A DNA stretch of 64,000 nucleotides. It comes from Gemmatimonadota bacterium. Its GTDB lineage: Bacteria > Gemmatimonadota > Gemmatimonadetes > Gemmatimonadales > Gemmatimonadaceae. This document shows positions 49,181 to 57,409 of this stretch, piece after piece; within the stretch, counting starts at the first letter, position 1; each line of letters begins with the position of its first letter. Where the stretch lies: the NCBI GenBank assembly GCA_016712265.1, contig JADJRJ010000011.1, positions 1 to 64,000 on the forward strand, written 5' to 3'. Made by a program: the position numbers and the translations under genes. The notes under the pieces are model-generated. The model saw only the letters and a program-made list of their open reading frames with translations, was not told the DNA's origin and did no database searches.

Positions 49181-49194
49181 GGCCGCGCTCCGCT

Positions 49195-49374
49195 CTACTC
49201 GCACCACCCCATCCGCCGCCCGTACTCCCTGGCCGCGCTCTCGGACCCGAACCCGGCGAGGTAGCTGGTTCCGGAGCCGTCGAACTCGTCGAACCACGGC
49301 TCGCGGGCCTGCCACTGCCACGGCGGCGTGTCCCGGAGGACGTGGGCGAGGGTGACCTTCTCGCGGGTCAGCAT
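49195..49374 (-). CDS. Small hypothetical protein
   Basis: 59 aa, MLTREKVTLAHVLRDTPPWQ then FDEFDGSGTSYLAGFGSESA. Start overlaps the next stop. Unknown. Confidence 0.45.
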   Translation of the reverse strand: MLTREKVTLAHVLRDTPPWQWQAREPWFDEFDGSGTSYLAGFGSESAAREYGRRMGWCE

Positions 49375-49913
49375 CAGGCCAGCACCATCGCCGCGGCCGT
49401 GACCGTGTAGAGGATGGCGCCGTGGCCCAGCGCCCCCAGCCACGTCGCGTGCGGCTCGCGATCGGTCAGGCCCCGGGCGATGAACCCGGCCTCGTAAGTC
49501 GCCACCTTCGCGACCCCGGCGAGCAGGACGGCAGCAGCCGCGATCCACGCCTCGTGCCACGCCAGGACGCCAGCAGGGGCGAGCGTGACCAGCGCGCCCG
49601 TGCCCGCCATGGCGAGGTACGCCATCGGCACCGACAGGCCCTTCCGGCTCTCGTAGAACCGCAGCCCGAGCCCGCCCATGTGTCCAAGCGACCATGCGCC
49701 GGACATGCCGGCCCAGATCAGCCCCGCCTCGACCCAGCCGTAGGCGACGAACCCGAACACCGCCGCCGGCAGGCCGAACATGGCGATCCCGACCTCCTTC
49801 GCCTTCGTGAACGAGGGCGCGCCGGGAAGCCGGCCCTGATCGCGGACGTGCGCCCAGAACAGGCCCCAGACGAGGCCGAGCACCGCGGCCAGCACGGCGA
49901 GGATGATGGTCAT
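49374..49913 (-). CDS. Multi-span membrane protein
   Basis: 179 aa from MTIILAVLAAVLGLVWGLFW at 49913. About five membrane spans (for example IAMFGLPAAVFGFVAYGW, AGVLAWHEAWIAAAAVLLAG, GHGAILYTVTAAAMVLA). Lies upstream of the spanin pair, so a lysis or superinfection role is possible, but it is larger than usual holins. Confidence 0.5.
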   Translation of the reverse strand: MTIILAVLAAVLGLVWGLFWAHVRDQGRLPGAPSFTKAKEVGIAMFGLPAAVFGFVAYGWVEAGLIWAGMSGAWSLGHMGGLGLRFYESRKGLSVPMAYLAMAGTGALVTLAPAGVLAWHEAWIAAAAVLLAGVAKVATYEAGFIARGLTDREPHATWLGALGHGAILYTVTAAAMVLA

Positions 49914-49965
49914 GATGGGGGTCTCCGAACGTGTGCAGAAAATGCACGGGTTGCGTCGATTTCGT

Positions 49966-49994
49966 TTGACCGGCAGCTCGGCGCGTCCTATCAT
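49966..49994 (+). promoter_or_regulatory. Sigma70-like promoter for the 50 kb plus-strand block
   Basis: TTGACC (49966-49971), 17-base spacer, TATCAT (49989-49994). Lies in the divergent gap 49914-50047. Confidence 0.6.
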
Positions 49995-50000
49995 TAGGAC
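49985..50000. promoter_or_regulatory. Inverted repeat over the -10 box
   Basis: GTCCTA-tcat-TAGGAC, perfect 6-bp arms. It covers the -10 box and start point, so it is a likely operator. A regulator with a helix-turn-helix is coded downstream (50543-51019). Confidence 0.55.
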
Positions 50001-50047
50001 ATGAGGGAAGGGCAATCGCCCGCCCGCCAGAGGCAAGGAGCCCGGTC

Positions 50048-50257
50048 ATGGCCATCAAAATCCGCACCCCCGAAGAGATCGCCGCCCGCGTCGCGAAGGC
50101 AGAGGCGCGGAAGGCCGCCTCTGCCCAGCGGCACATCGACTACATGCGCGAGCACCCATCGGCCCCGATCGAGTTCGCCCCCGCCACCGGCCGGATCGAC
50201 CTGTCGCCGCTGCCGACGAGCGCGGCTGCGTTCCGCGCCAAGATCAATCGTCGCTGA
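50048..50257 (+). CDS. Small basic hypothetical protein
   Basis: 69 aa, IRTPEEIAARVAKAEARKAA then AAFRAKINRR. Preceded by AAGGAG. First gene of the block. Unknown. Confidence 0.5.
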   Translation: MAIKIRTPEEIAARVAKAEARKAASAQRHIDYMREHPSAPIEFAPATGRIDLSPLPTSAAAFRAKINRR

Positions 50258-50267
50258 GGGCCGAGCC

Positions 50268-50546
50268 ATGACGACCTATCCCGACTGTGATCTCGACCGT
50301 TCCGCCTACCACGCTGCCGTCCGTTACGTCGGCATCGAGGGATGGCCGACGTTCGTGTTTCCAGGCGCCCATGGGCGCTTCGTGGACGCCGCGGATCGCG
50401 CCCGGCGGCTCGTTGATGCCCTCCGGCTGGCCGGGGAGACCGGCGCCCAGGCATGGGTCACGACGACCGGCGAACGGCCGTCGGGCTTCCCGCGCATGGG
50501 GCAGCCGCTCGGTCCGACCATGGCGTCCGTCCGCCCCCCGGAATGA
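50268..50546 (+). CDS. Hypothetical protein
   Basis: 92 aa, YHAAVRYVGIEGWPTFVFPG then AADRARRLVDALRLAGE. Overlaps the next gene by 4 bases. Unknown. Confidence 0.45.
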   Translation: MTTYPDCDLDRSAYHAAVRYVGIEGWPTFVFPGAHGRFVDAADRARRLVDALRLAGETGAQAWVTTTGERPSGFPRMGQPLGPTMASVRPPE

Positions 50547-51019
50547 CGCGCGACGAGTTCCAGCGCACCGCCATCGCCATTCTGCGGTCCGCCGTGGGAT
50601 GGCAGTCGGCCATCGCCCGCCGGCTCGGGGTCGAGCCTCGAACGGTGCGGCGGTGGTTGGCCGGCGGCGAGTTCCCGCCCGACATCGAGGCCCGTCTCGG
50701 CGCCTTGATCGGCGCCAGCGATATCAGCCCGTGGCCTCGAGACGAGTGGATGATCGGGGATGCGCTCGGCGGCGATGGCCGGCGCCGGGAATATATCGCG
50801 CATCTCCAGCCGCCGCGCTTCGTAGCACGGGTCGTCGCCCTCGATGAGAACGGAGAACCCGAGGCCGACGAGTTCCCCGCCGACATCCTATCCGGCACGG
50901 TCTATCAGGCCGACCCGGAGACGGTGCTGTGCGAAATCGACTGGATCGACGACGTCCCGCCCGGTCAGCGGGCGCAATGGCTCGACGCGGCAGCTGATGC
51001 GATCGAGCGGGAATCTTAG
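50543..51019 (+). CDS. Helix-turn-helix regulator candidate
   Basis: 158 aa from MTRDEFQRTAIAILRSAVGW. SAIARRLGVEPRTVRRWLAG is a clear helix-turn-helix. The C-terminal half (FVARVVALDENGEPEADEFP, TVYQADPETVLCEIDWIDD) is a beta domain. Could bind the palindrome at 49985-50000. Confidence 0.55.
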   Translation: MTRDEFQRTAIAILRSAVGWQSAIARRLGVEPRTVRRWLAGGEFPPDIEARLGALIGASDISPWPRDEWMIGDALGGDGRRREYIAHLQPPRFVARVVALDENGEPEADEFPADILSGTVYQADPETVLCEIDWIDDVPPGQRAQWLDAAADAIERES

Positions 51020-51052
51020 CCTACCCCGCGTCTGGATCGTCCACTCGGCCGG

Positions 51053-51367
51053 TCACCCGGCCGCGTCGTCGAGATCGCTCTTGCGCTGCGCCGTGATCTG
51101 CATCCGGGTCGATTCGTAGCTGGCCCAGGTCTGCCGCCGGTTCCGATCGTCGTAGGCCGCGCCGGCGATGTAGGCCATGACGACCGACCCCAGCAGCATC
51201 GCCAGCGATGTCGCGATCGTCTCGTGCAATCGGCTGTCGTGCCGGCCAGCCAGCATCAAGTAGGCGAGCCCGACCATGCAGAACGACAGAGTGAGCCAGA
51301 CCGCGCGCCGGCGCAGCCTCCACGACGTCTCCAGTCCATTGAGGCGAGGATCGCCGTCAGCCGGCAC
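51053..51367 (-). CDS. Holin-like membrane protein
   Basis: 104 aa. Two membrane spans (AVWLTLSFCMVGLAYLMLAG and ATSLAMLLGSVVMAYIAGAA) with a polar start and a charged tail. Its start overlaps the end of the endolysin-like gene, so it is the best holin candidate in the window. Confidence 0.55.
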   Translation of the reverse strand: MPADGDPRLNGLETSWRLRRRAVWLTLSFCMVGLAYLMLAGRHDSRLHETIATSLAMLLGSVVMAYIAGAAYDDRNRRQTWASYESTRMQITAQRKSDLDDAAG

Positions 51368-51788
51368 GCCGGATGCCCTCGTCGATCACGCCGTCCGGAT
51401 ACCAGCCGCCATCCGGTTCCGGACCGCGGCCGTTCTCGTGTCGGATGATCGCCTTGACCAGCGACCGCAGGGTATCGAGGTCGTCGATATCGATCACCGC
51501 ATCCGGCGCGACGCCCAGCTTCCGCGCCACCGTCACGAAGTACGCTTCGGTGTCGTTCTCGTTCGGGGGCGCCCAGCGGTTGATGATCCCCTCGACCGTC
51601 CGGAGGTCGTGCTTGTCGTAATAGGTCCGCAGCACGCGGACGATGGCGCGGATGCCCCACTCGGGTTCGTCGAAGACGATGAAGCGGGGATCGCCGGACT
51701 GGTCGGCCGACATTCCGGCCCACTTCGTTCCGGTGCGGTCGATGTTCCCCGGGTTATTCCCGCGCACTCCGCGCGGCAGTTGGGCCAT
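51357..51788 (-). CDS. Endolysin candidate (P5-like domain)
   Basis: 143 aa. GVRGNNPGNIDRTGTKWAG, FDEPEWGIRAIVRVLRTYYD, INRWAPPNENDTEAYFVTVA and VKAIIRHENG. The family is found both in virions and next to holins and is taken to cut or bind peptidoglycan. The same domain starts the 664-aa internal virion protein at 55415-57409. No signal peptide, so it would need the holin. Confidence 0.6.
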   Translation of the reverse strand: MAQLPRGVRGNNPGNIDRTGTKWAGMSADQSGDPRFIVFDEPEWGIRAIVRVLRTYYDKHDLRTVEGIINRWAPPNENDTEAYFVTVARKLGVAPDAVIDIDDLDTLRSLVKAIIRHENGRGPEPDGGWYPDGVIDEGIRRAG

Positions 51789-51869
51789 AGCGGATTCCCT
51801 TGTCTTTGATGGTGTGGTATAGGAGAGGGGCCTTAGCGGGGTCAGAACTGCGAACGAACACGCAGCACC

Positions 51870-51907
51870 GCGGCGAGGGTGGTGGGCTACTCCCTCACCC
51901 TCGCCGC
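51870..51907. terminator. Strong hairpin at the lysis block
   Basis: GCGGCGAGGGTG (51870-51881) and CACCCTCGCCGC (51896-51907) form a perfect 12-bp stem with a 14-base loop. No T-run on either side, so it may act on RNA stability or with Rho. It lies at the 3' end of the 94-aa membrane gene's transcript. Confidence 0.5.
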
Positions 51908-51946
51908 GATCTCCGCGGCTTGGCGGAGGACTTCACCCGCGGTCAT
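51887..51946 (-). CDS. Candidate 19-residue peptide
   Basis: MTAGEVLRQAAEIAARVRE; its ATG overlaps the stop of the membrane gene upstream (ATGA at 51943-51946). Might be a short coupled peptide or the stump of a longer gene. The bases between 51789 and 51886 hold no other gene. Confidence 0.3.
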   Translation of the reverse strand: MTAGEVLRQAAEIAARVRE

Positions 51947-52227
51947 TCCTGCCGGGCCCGTGTCGCGACGAGCGCCAGCACCTCGTCGATCCGCCGGTTG
52001 ATGCCCTGGATGCCCATGTCGAGCCGGCTCAGGTCCTCGCGCCGGGCGCTTTCCGCGCGAACCGTGTCGATCTTCGATTCCATGCGCATGATTTCTTGGT
52101 CGTGGTCGCTGCGGACCTCTCGAATTTGCGCCTGCACCCGCTTGATGATGCCGAACGCCAACGACGCGACGCTGACCAGCACGCCCGCCCCGGTCAGGAC
52201 GTGGCCGATGGTGATCTCCACCGCCAT
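51943..52227 (-). CDS. Membrane-anchored coiled-coil protein (lysis accessory)
   Basis: 94 aa from MAVEITIGHVLTGAGVLVSV at 52227. One N-terminal span (VLTGAGVLVSVASLAFGII), then a coiled coil (MRMESKIDTVRAESARREDL). The plan resembles XhlA-type lysis helpers, with the polarity reversed. ATGA overlap with the secreted protein gene. Confidence 0.5.
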   Translation of the reverse strand: MAVEITIGHVLTGAGVLVSVASLAFGIIKRVQAQIREVRSDHDQEIMRMESKIDTVRAESARREDLSRLDMGIQGINRRIDEVLALVATRARQE

Positions 52228-52508
52228 CACGCGCCGCGCTCCACCAGAACGAGCCGCCACTTCTCACCGACGCCGAGCAGGCAGGACACTCCACTCGGCA
52301 TCTCGCGAACGGCGGTCCACGTCGCGCCATCCTTCGTGGCGTAGATCACGAGGACACCGCCGTTCCGCATCTCGCCGGTGGCGATCTTCCGCTCCTGGAA
52401 CTGCCGCTCCAGCTCTGCCGCGACCTCGCGAGTGGGGCCGCACGACTGCTGGGCGAGCGCCGGGGACGCCAGCAGCAGAAGTGCTGCGGCGGAAAGCCAT
52501 TTCAGCAT
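52227..52508 (-). CDS. Small secreted (periplasmic) protein
   Basis: 93 aa. Signal peptide MLKWLSAAALLLLASPALA cut before QQSC. The mature part has two Cys residues, a helical segment REVAAELERQFQERKI and GVLVIYATKDGATWTAVREM. Relatives are frequent in alphaproteobacterial phages and prophages; possibly superinfection exclusion or lysis control. Confidence 0.55.
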   Translation of the reverse strand: MLKWLSAAALLLLASPALAQQSCGPTREVAAELERQFQERKIATGEMRNGGVLVIYATKDGATWTAVREMPSGVSCLLGVGEKWRLVLVERGA

Positions 52509-52604
52509 CTCGGGTCTCCGCGAAGAATGTTTCGGGGAATGTCCGCCCTTTCACGAAGAGCCGAGGGGCGGTAGGGTGGCGGCCTCAACCTATGGAGGCG
52601 ACCA

Positions 52605-52907
52605 GTGGCGCGGATCGCGTCTATACTCGTCTTGCTGGGAATTCTGGCCGGATGCGGGCCTCGAATGTCGATCGCGGATCAATGCTCGCAGTACGGATAT
52701 CGACCGGGAAGTTCGGCGCACGCCAACTGCCAGATGCAACTGTCGATCGCCGATCAGAACTTGCAGCAGCAGCGCAGCAACAACCTGACCCGCATGGGGA
52801 TGCAGATGATGCAACCACCCCCTTCGCCGGGGATGACGACATATCGTTTTCCCTCCGGGAACACGATGACCTGTAGCCAGGTCGGCAGCATGGTGAGTTG
52901 CCATTGA
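52605..52907 (+). CDS. Small lipoprotein
   Basis: 100 aa from a GTG preceded by GGAGG. Signal peptide MARIASILVLLGILAGC with lipobox LAGC (Cys17). The rest is Gln/Met/Pro-rich. Opposite in direction to both neighbouring structural and lysis blocks, as for a lysogenic-conversion gene. Confidence 0.6.
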   Translation: MARIASILVLLGILAGCGPRMSIADQCSQYGYRPGSSAHANCQMQLSIADQNLQQQRSNNLTRMGMQMMQPPPSPGMTTYRFPSGNTMTCSQVGSMVSCH

Positions 52908-53188
52908 GCGTGGCGGACCATGCGTGGTCATGGGCTGCGTTCGGTCTGGGTGCGATCGTCTATGTGGGGCTGGTCGCAGTTCTTCTTATCGTGATCCGGT
53001 TTTCCCCGGGGGCGCCGAAATGGGCGCGCTGGCCTATGGCCGCCACTTTGACAGCAACGTTGGTCGCCACTGCTGTATGGTTCGTTTCGTCTAGAAGCCT
53101 GCCAGTTGCGGTCGGCGGAGCCGTCGCCGGGGTCGTTTCCGCAATCGCCTATCGGCTACGATACGGCCAGTGGTGGGACGCGGGCTAG
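52898..53188 (+). CDS. Three-span membrane protein
   Basis: 96 aa. Spans WAAFGLGAIVYVGLVAVLLI, WPMAATLTATLVATAVWFV and LPVAVGGAVAGVVSAIAY. The start is uncertain: TTG at 52898 or 52904, or GTG at 52910, all overlapping or just after the lipoprotein stop. Forms a two-gene unit with the lipoprotein. Confidence 0.5.
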   Translation: MPLSVADHAWSWAAFGLGAIVYVGLVAVLLIVIRFSPGAPKWARWPMAATLTATLVATAVWFVSSRSLPVAVGGAVAGVVSAIAYRLRYGQWWDAG

Positions 53189-55401
53189 AAGCGCCCGGCC
53201 TGTTCGTCCAAGGTGACGCCAGTCGCCGTCCCCAGGACACCCGGAGGGGGAAGGAGTCGACTCGGGGTCGCGTCCACCATGCCGGCCGCGCGAACGCCCT
53301 GCACAAGCCGTGTGGCCGGTGCGAATATCCCCGCAACAGCCGCCTTAGATTGTGGCGATGCCAAAGGCAGCATGGAAATAAGCTTCTGCACGAAGTTCGC
53401 CTGCGCGACGGCGGTGTTCGACGTGTTGTCGCCCCCGGGAACACGGATCGTCGAGCGGGCGCCGACCCGGGCAAGCTGACGGATCAATGACCGCTCTTCC
53501 GGCGTGAACAGCATCCGCATGACTTCGGCGTTGTCCCGGAATGCGTCGTTGACGGCGCCGGCGAAGTTCGCCCCGGAAAATACCCGCTGCCCTTCCGACG
53601 CCACCCCGCCGTCTGCCGATCGCGCGAGCCGCAGAAACGCCTCCTGCCTGATCTGGTTCCACTGTTCGTCTGGGAGCGCGGCGCGGAGATTGCGGAGGTC
53701 GCGCACCATTCCGAACTTGTTGGCGCCGAGTGACGACGAGCCGAAAATGAGATTCGCCGCCTCCAGTGGACTGACCACCGGGTTGCCCGCGGCATCCTTC
53801 TGCACCAGTCGGGCGATGATGTTCTTCTGGCCCGTCGCGTCCTTGACGTCCTTGAACAGCGTTGCGTAGCTGGAATGGGCGCGGCGGGCATCGCGCCATG
53901 CCTTGATCGCCGCCGGGTCTCCGCTGACGAGATCGGCGTCGAGCAACCGTTGCAGCCCGGAATCCACCTCTTGAATCGCGCGACGCAGCGCCGTGCTGTC
54001 GGCGTCCGGCATTCCCTTCGCGAGGTTCGACGCCTGCCTGCGCCACCGCTCCAGGGACGTCAGCAGCACCTCGCGATTGCCGGGCTGTGCGCCGGAGATG
54101 GCGTCCAGGCTCTCCAGCATTTTCGCCGTCTTGGGCGTCAGCGCAGGATCGATCATGAAGTCGCCGAGCGCCCCGCGGACTTCATGAGACAGCCGGAGAG
54201 CATCCCGCCCCGGGATCGCCGCCGCTGTCCCGCGCGCCGTCGCATACAGATCGTCGACGTTCTTCTTCGCCACGTCGCGCGCATTGGACAAGGCGGACTG
54301 CACCGCCGCCGCTCCCTGGCCAGGAGCCGTCACCACCGGACCCACATCACCCGCCATACGCTGCGGAATGGCCTTCAGATTGGCGCGGAGCGCGTCGTCG
54401 GCCTGCTCCCTGGCGCCGATCATCGTGGCCGCGGCGCCCTGCCCGTAGGCGCCCTTCCGCATCATGCTCTCGGTCATCTGCTGGCCGGGTTGGCCAGAAA
54501 CATCACCCCGCGTCAGCGGAACGGGGACCGGGAGCGTCTGCGCGTCGGTGTAGCGCGCGGCGTGGGTCGGGTCGACCGCTGACTTGGCCTCCCTTCCAAA
54601 GCGCGCCGCCCACTCTTTCGAGATATCCGCCGGGTCGATGCCCAGCTTCTGCACCTCGCGGATGCCAGCCTCGGTCAACCGGCCGGTCTTGGCATCGAAC
54701 AGTGCCGGCGACCCGAAGATGGCGCGATACGCCTTGCCAACCAGCGGGACGGCGAGTTCTCCCGCAGCACCGAGCGCGCCGGCCGTGACGGCATCGCCCA
54801 GGTCCATGCCCGCGGTTGCCCCGCTTTCCTGAGCCAGCTTGTCGGTCGCGAGCGAACCCGCGGCAACGCCCGCCCCCGTTCCGACCGCGCGGCCCAGCAG
54901 CCCCAGCGCGGCCCCACCCGCCTTCCCCGCCAGCCCCGCGAACGGCATCGTAATCATCATCTGAGTGAACGTATCGTCCACATCCTGACCGGAAACTCCG
55001 GGGCTGTTGAGGTAGTACCGCTTGCCCTCGTACTCGACCCACGCATTGCCGAACTTGTCGGTGCCAGCGTTTGTGATCTTCTCTTTCAGTCCCTGTCGGA
55101 GAATGTCTAGCTTTCGGTCATCGGTGCGACCAAGCGACATTCTCGCCGACGTCTCGCCCCAGCCCGGGACCTGGAGGCGCGGGAACTCTTCGTAGTTGAA
55201 CTCGCGACGATCGTTGCCCGTGATCGCGTTCGATACCGCATCATAGGCGCCGAGCGCTTGGCGCCCGAGCCATGACGTGGCGGTCGCCGCAGCGTTCGAT
55301 GGCTCGGGCACGCCTTCCGTGTCCCGGACGCGGGCCACCTTTTCCCATTCGTCGGGTTCGGATTTCGGCACCGCCACCGAGGCCCACGGATCGTCTGCCA
55401 T
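53185..55401 (-). CDS. Internal virion / ejection-type protein
   Basis: 738 aa from MADDPWASVAVPKSEPDEWE at 55401 (a longer frame lacks support). Residues ~150-220 are Gly/Ala-rich and hydrophobic (FAGLAGKAGGAALGLLGRAV), possibly membrane-active. The rest is helical (SNLAKGMPDADSTALRRAIQ, KNIIARLVQKDAAGNPVV). The plan fits large podovirus ejection proteins. The 664-aa partner gene is 13 bp upstream. Confidence 0.6.
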   Translation of the reverse strand: MADDPWASVAVPKSEPDEWEKVARVRDTEGVPEPSNAAATATSWLGRQALGAYDAVSNAITGNDRREFNYEEFPRLQVPGWGETSARMSLGRTDDRKLDILRQGLKEKITNAGTDKFGNAWVEYEGKRYYLNSPGVSGQDVDDTFTQMMITMPFAGLAGKAGGAALGLLGRAVGTGAGVAAGSLATDKLAQESGATAGMDLGDAVTAGALGAAGELAVPLVGKAYRAIFGSPALFDAKTGRLTEAGIREVQKLGIDPADISKEWAARFGREAKSAVDPTHAARYTDAQTLPVPVPLTRGDVSGQPGQQMTESMMRKGAYGQGAAATMIGAREQADDALRANLKAIPQRMAGDVGPVVTAPGQGAAAVQSALSNARDVAKKNVDDLYATARGTAAAIPGRDALRLSHEVRGALGDFMIDPALTPKTAKMLESLDAISGAQPGNREVLLTSLERWRRQASNLAKGMPDADSTALRRAIQEVDSGLQRLLDADLVSGDPAAIKAWRDARRAHSSYATLFKDVKDATGQKNIIARLVQKDAAGNPVVSPLEAANLIFGSSSLGANKFGMVRDLRNLRAALPDEQWNQIRQEAFLRLARSADGGVASEGQRVFSGANFAGAVNDAFRDNAEVMRMLFTPEERSLIRQLARVGARSTIRVPGGDNTSNTAVAQANFVQKLISMLPLASPQSKAAVAGIFAPATRLVQGVRAAGMVDATPSRLLPPPGVLGTATGVTLDEQAGRF

Positions 55402-55414
55402 CACTTCCGCTCCA

Positions 55415-57409
55415 TCAACCGCGTGCCGCCCTTCCCATCCGGAGCGAAAAGACGCTGCCCTTGGGAAGAGCCAGAAGAGCGGGATCGTTCGGATCGGTGA
55501 ACGTCGGAATGGAGCCGTCACCACGCCCGACCGGAACCGTTTGCACCCGCGTCCCGGTGCCGTCCGGGGTCGGCGTCTCGACGCGCAACGTTTCCGTGGG
55601 AGCGGGGGGCGGCGGCGGTTCGGCGGGAGGTCCAGCCGCCCCCGTCGGATTCGGAGCAGCCCGCGGCGGAACGGCCGCGGGAATCTCTGGCGCCTGCACC
55701 CCGGCGAACAGCGGATTCTTCTCCGACCAGTCGGCGAGGTACAGTTCCCATCCGTTGAGACTGTTGTTGTTGGACTTCCGATATTCCTCCATGAGACGCG
55801 CCACTTCGACTGCTCGCTTGTTCAGCGACTTGGCCGTCTCGACCATCAGCTTGCGCCCCTCCGGCGTCGTCTCCAGCCCCGGGACCATCGACTGCAAGAA
55901 CTGGCGGTCGGCATCGGACATCGCGCCCGGCATACCCGCCCCGCCGGCCGGGTTGCGAAGTGTCAAGGCGATCTCGTTTGCGAGCGCAGACGCGGCCTCC
56001 GCCTGCGCGACCTCCGCAGGCTTCCCGAAAATGGTCGGAGCGTTCTTCCCGAGGATCGTCGACAGCCCCTTCTGGAGTTCCATCAGGGACGTGCTGTATT
56101 TTCCGGTCTGGACGCCTTCGAGAAGCTGAGACATGCGGTCGAGCCGAGCATTGCTCGAAATCGCTTCCGCGGCACCCTTCTGGACGTTTGTGTAAGCCTC
56201 TGCCTGCGCCCCGGCGACCTTGCGGGCGAACTCCGTCTCGGCCTTGTTGTCTATGTTGACCGTTGCGCCACCGCCGACCCGAGCTGCGTAGTCTCGGATG
56301 AGCTTCTGACCCTCCGGAGAAGATGGATCGATCCCGGCCTCGCGCATCGCCCGCATGACGGGGCTCTCGCCTTCGCCCCTGATCTTCGCCATCGCGGCTT
56401 CATACTGCTCGGGCGTGATCCGGCCGGCGCGTAGGTCGGATTGCAGCTTGCCGGCATCCGAAAGCGGCTTGTCGCCTCCGACGTTCTGCATGGCGCCCGT
56501 CTTCTTGTTGTAGAGGACGCCATCGGACATGGCGTATTCGCCGCCGTCCTTCTGGTCGAACTGCGCCAACTGCATCCCGAGCTTGAAGCGGTCGAGGGTG
56601 TCCTGACGGGCAAGGTTCTGACCCTGGGTGAGAGTGGCGTTGCCAGCCTGTAGGCCCGCTCCCAAGCCCCCGAGGAAGTCCGGTCGGTTGGACTGCATCA
56701 TCGCGGCCCCGGCGTTGATGAGGGCGTCGGCCCACGGGCGCCCCTGCCGTTCCGGCATGAGCTGGGACGCGATCTGGAGATATGGGCTGAGGGCGGACAG
56801 GCCCTGGGGCTGGGGGCGGGCGCCGAGGGCGGAGATGCCCGCGGTCGGCTGCATCCCAGCCACCCGCTCGCCCATGGCCGCGATGTTGGCGAGGCCCTGG
56901 TCCTCGTCATAGGGCTGCTGCATCGGTTGCGCTCCCCCGGGCTGGCCGGTGATGACGGACGCGATCTGGTCGCGCGTGTAGTGCTTCTTCCCCGCCTCTA
57001 CCGTCGCCATGGCTTCCATGAGGGCGGATTTCACGGCGGGGTCGGAGAGATTGAGCGGCTGCGTCGGATCGACGCCCATGGCATCGGCGACGCGCTTCAC
57101 ATATCCGTTGGTGTTGTTCTCCGAAGGCGGAGCCCAGCGGTTGACGATGCCTTCGATCGAGGTCAGGCCGTGCCGCCTGGCATAGCTGTCGAGGTTCTTC
57201 GACATTGCCATGATGCCGGCTTCGGGCGTCGCAAACCGGACGAACGGCCCGTCCTGTTCGGGCGCCATCCCGGCCCATTGGACCGAGGATTGGCGAATGG
57301 CTCCGGGATTGTTGAGGCGGATCGAAAGCGGATCGGAATACGCCCCGCCCATCAACTCGTCGTCACCGCTCCCCCATGTGAAATCGGGAAGGGCGGATAG
57401 GCCGAGCAT
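55415..57409 (-). CDS. Virion protein with N-terminal lysin-like domain
   Basis: 664 aa. Residues ~25-165 repeat the P5-like domain of the endolysin candidate (LSIRLNNPGAIRQSSVQWAG, IEGIVNRWAPPSENNTNGYV). Residues ~200-550 are helical (SQLMPERQGRPWADALINAG, FARKVAGAQAEAYTNVQKGA), and the end is Pro-rich. Probably opens the cell wall at infection and forms part of the ejection channel. The ATG overlaps the stop of the preceding gene (TGATG). Confidence 0.6.
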   Translation of the reverse strand: MLGLSALPDFTWGSGDDELMGGAYSDPLSIRLNNPGAIRQSSVQWAGMAPEQDGPFVRFATPEAGIMAMSKNLDSYARRHGLTSIEGIVNRWAPPSENNTNGYVKRVADAMGVDPTQPLNLSDPAVKSALMEAMATVEAGKKHYTRDQIASVITGQPGGAQPMQQPYDEDQGLANIAAMGERVAGMQPTAGISALGARPQPQGLSALSPYLQIASQLMPERQGRPWADALINAGAAMMQSNRPDFLGGLGAGLQAGNATLTQGQNLARQDTLDRFKLGMQLAQFDQKDGGEYAMSDGVLYNKKTGAMQNVGGDKPLSDAGKLQSDLRAGRITPEQYEAAMAKIRGEGESPVMRAMREAGIDPSSPEGQKLIRDYAARVGGGATVNIDNKAETEFARKVAGAQAEAYTNVQKGAAEAISSNARLDRMSQLLEGVQTGKYSTSLMELQKGLSTILGKNAPTIFGKPAEVAQAEAASALANEIALTLRNPAGGAGMPGAMSDADRQFLQSMVPGLETTPEGRKLMVETAKSLNKRAVEVARLMEEYRKSNNNSLNGWELYLADWSEKNPLFAGVQAPEIPAAVPPRAAPNPTGAAGPPAEPPPPPAPTETLRVETPTPDGTGTRVQTVPVGRGDGSIPTFTDPNDPALLALPKGSVFSLRMGRAARG

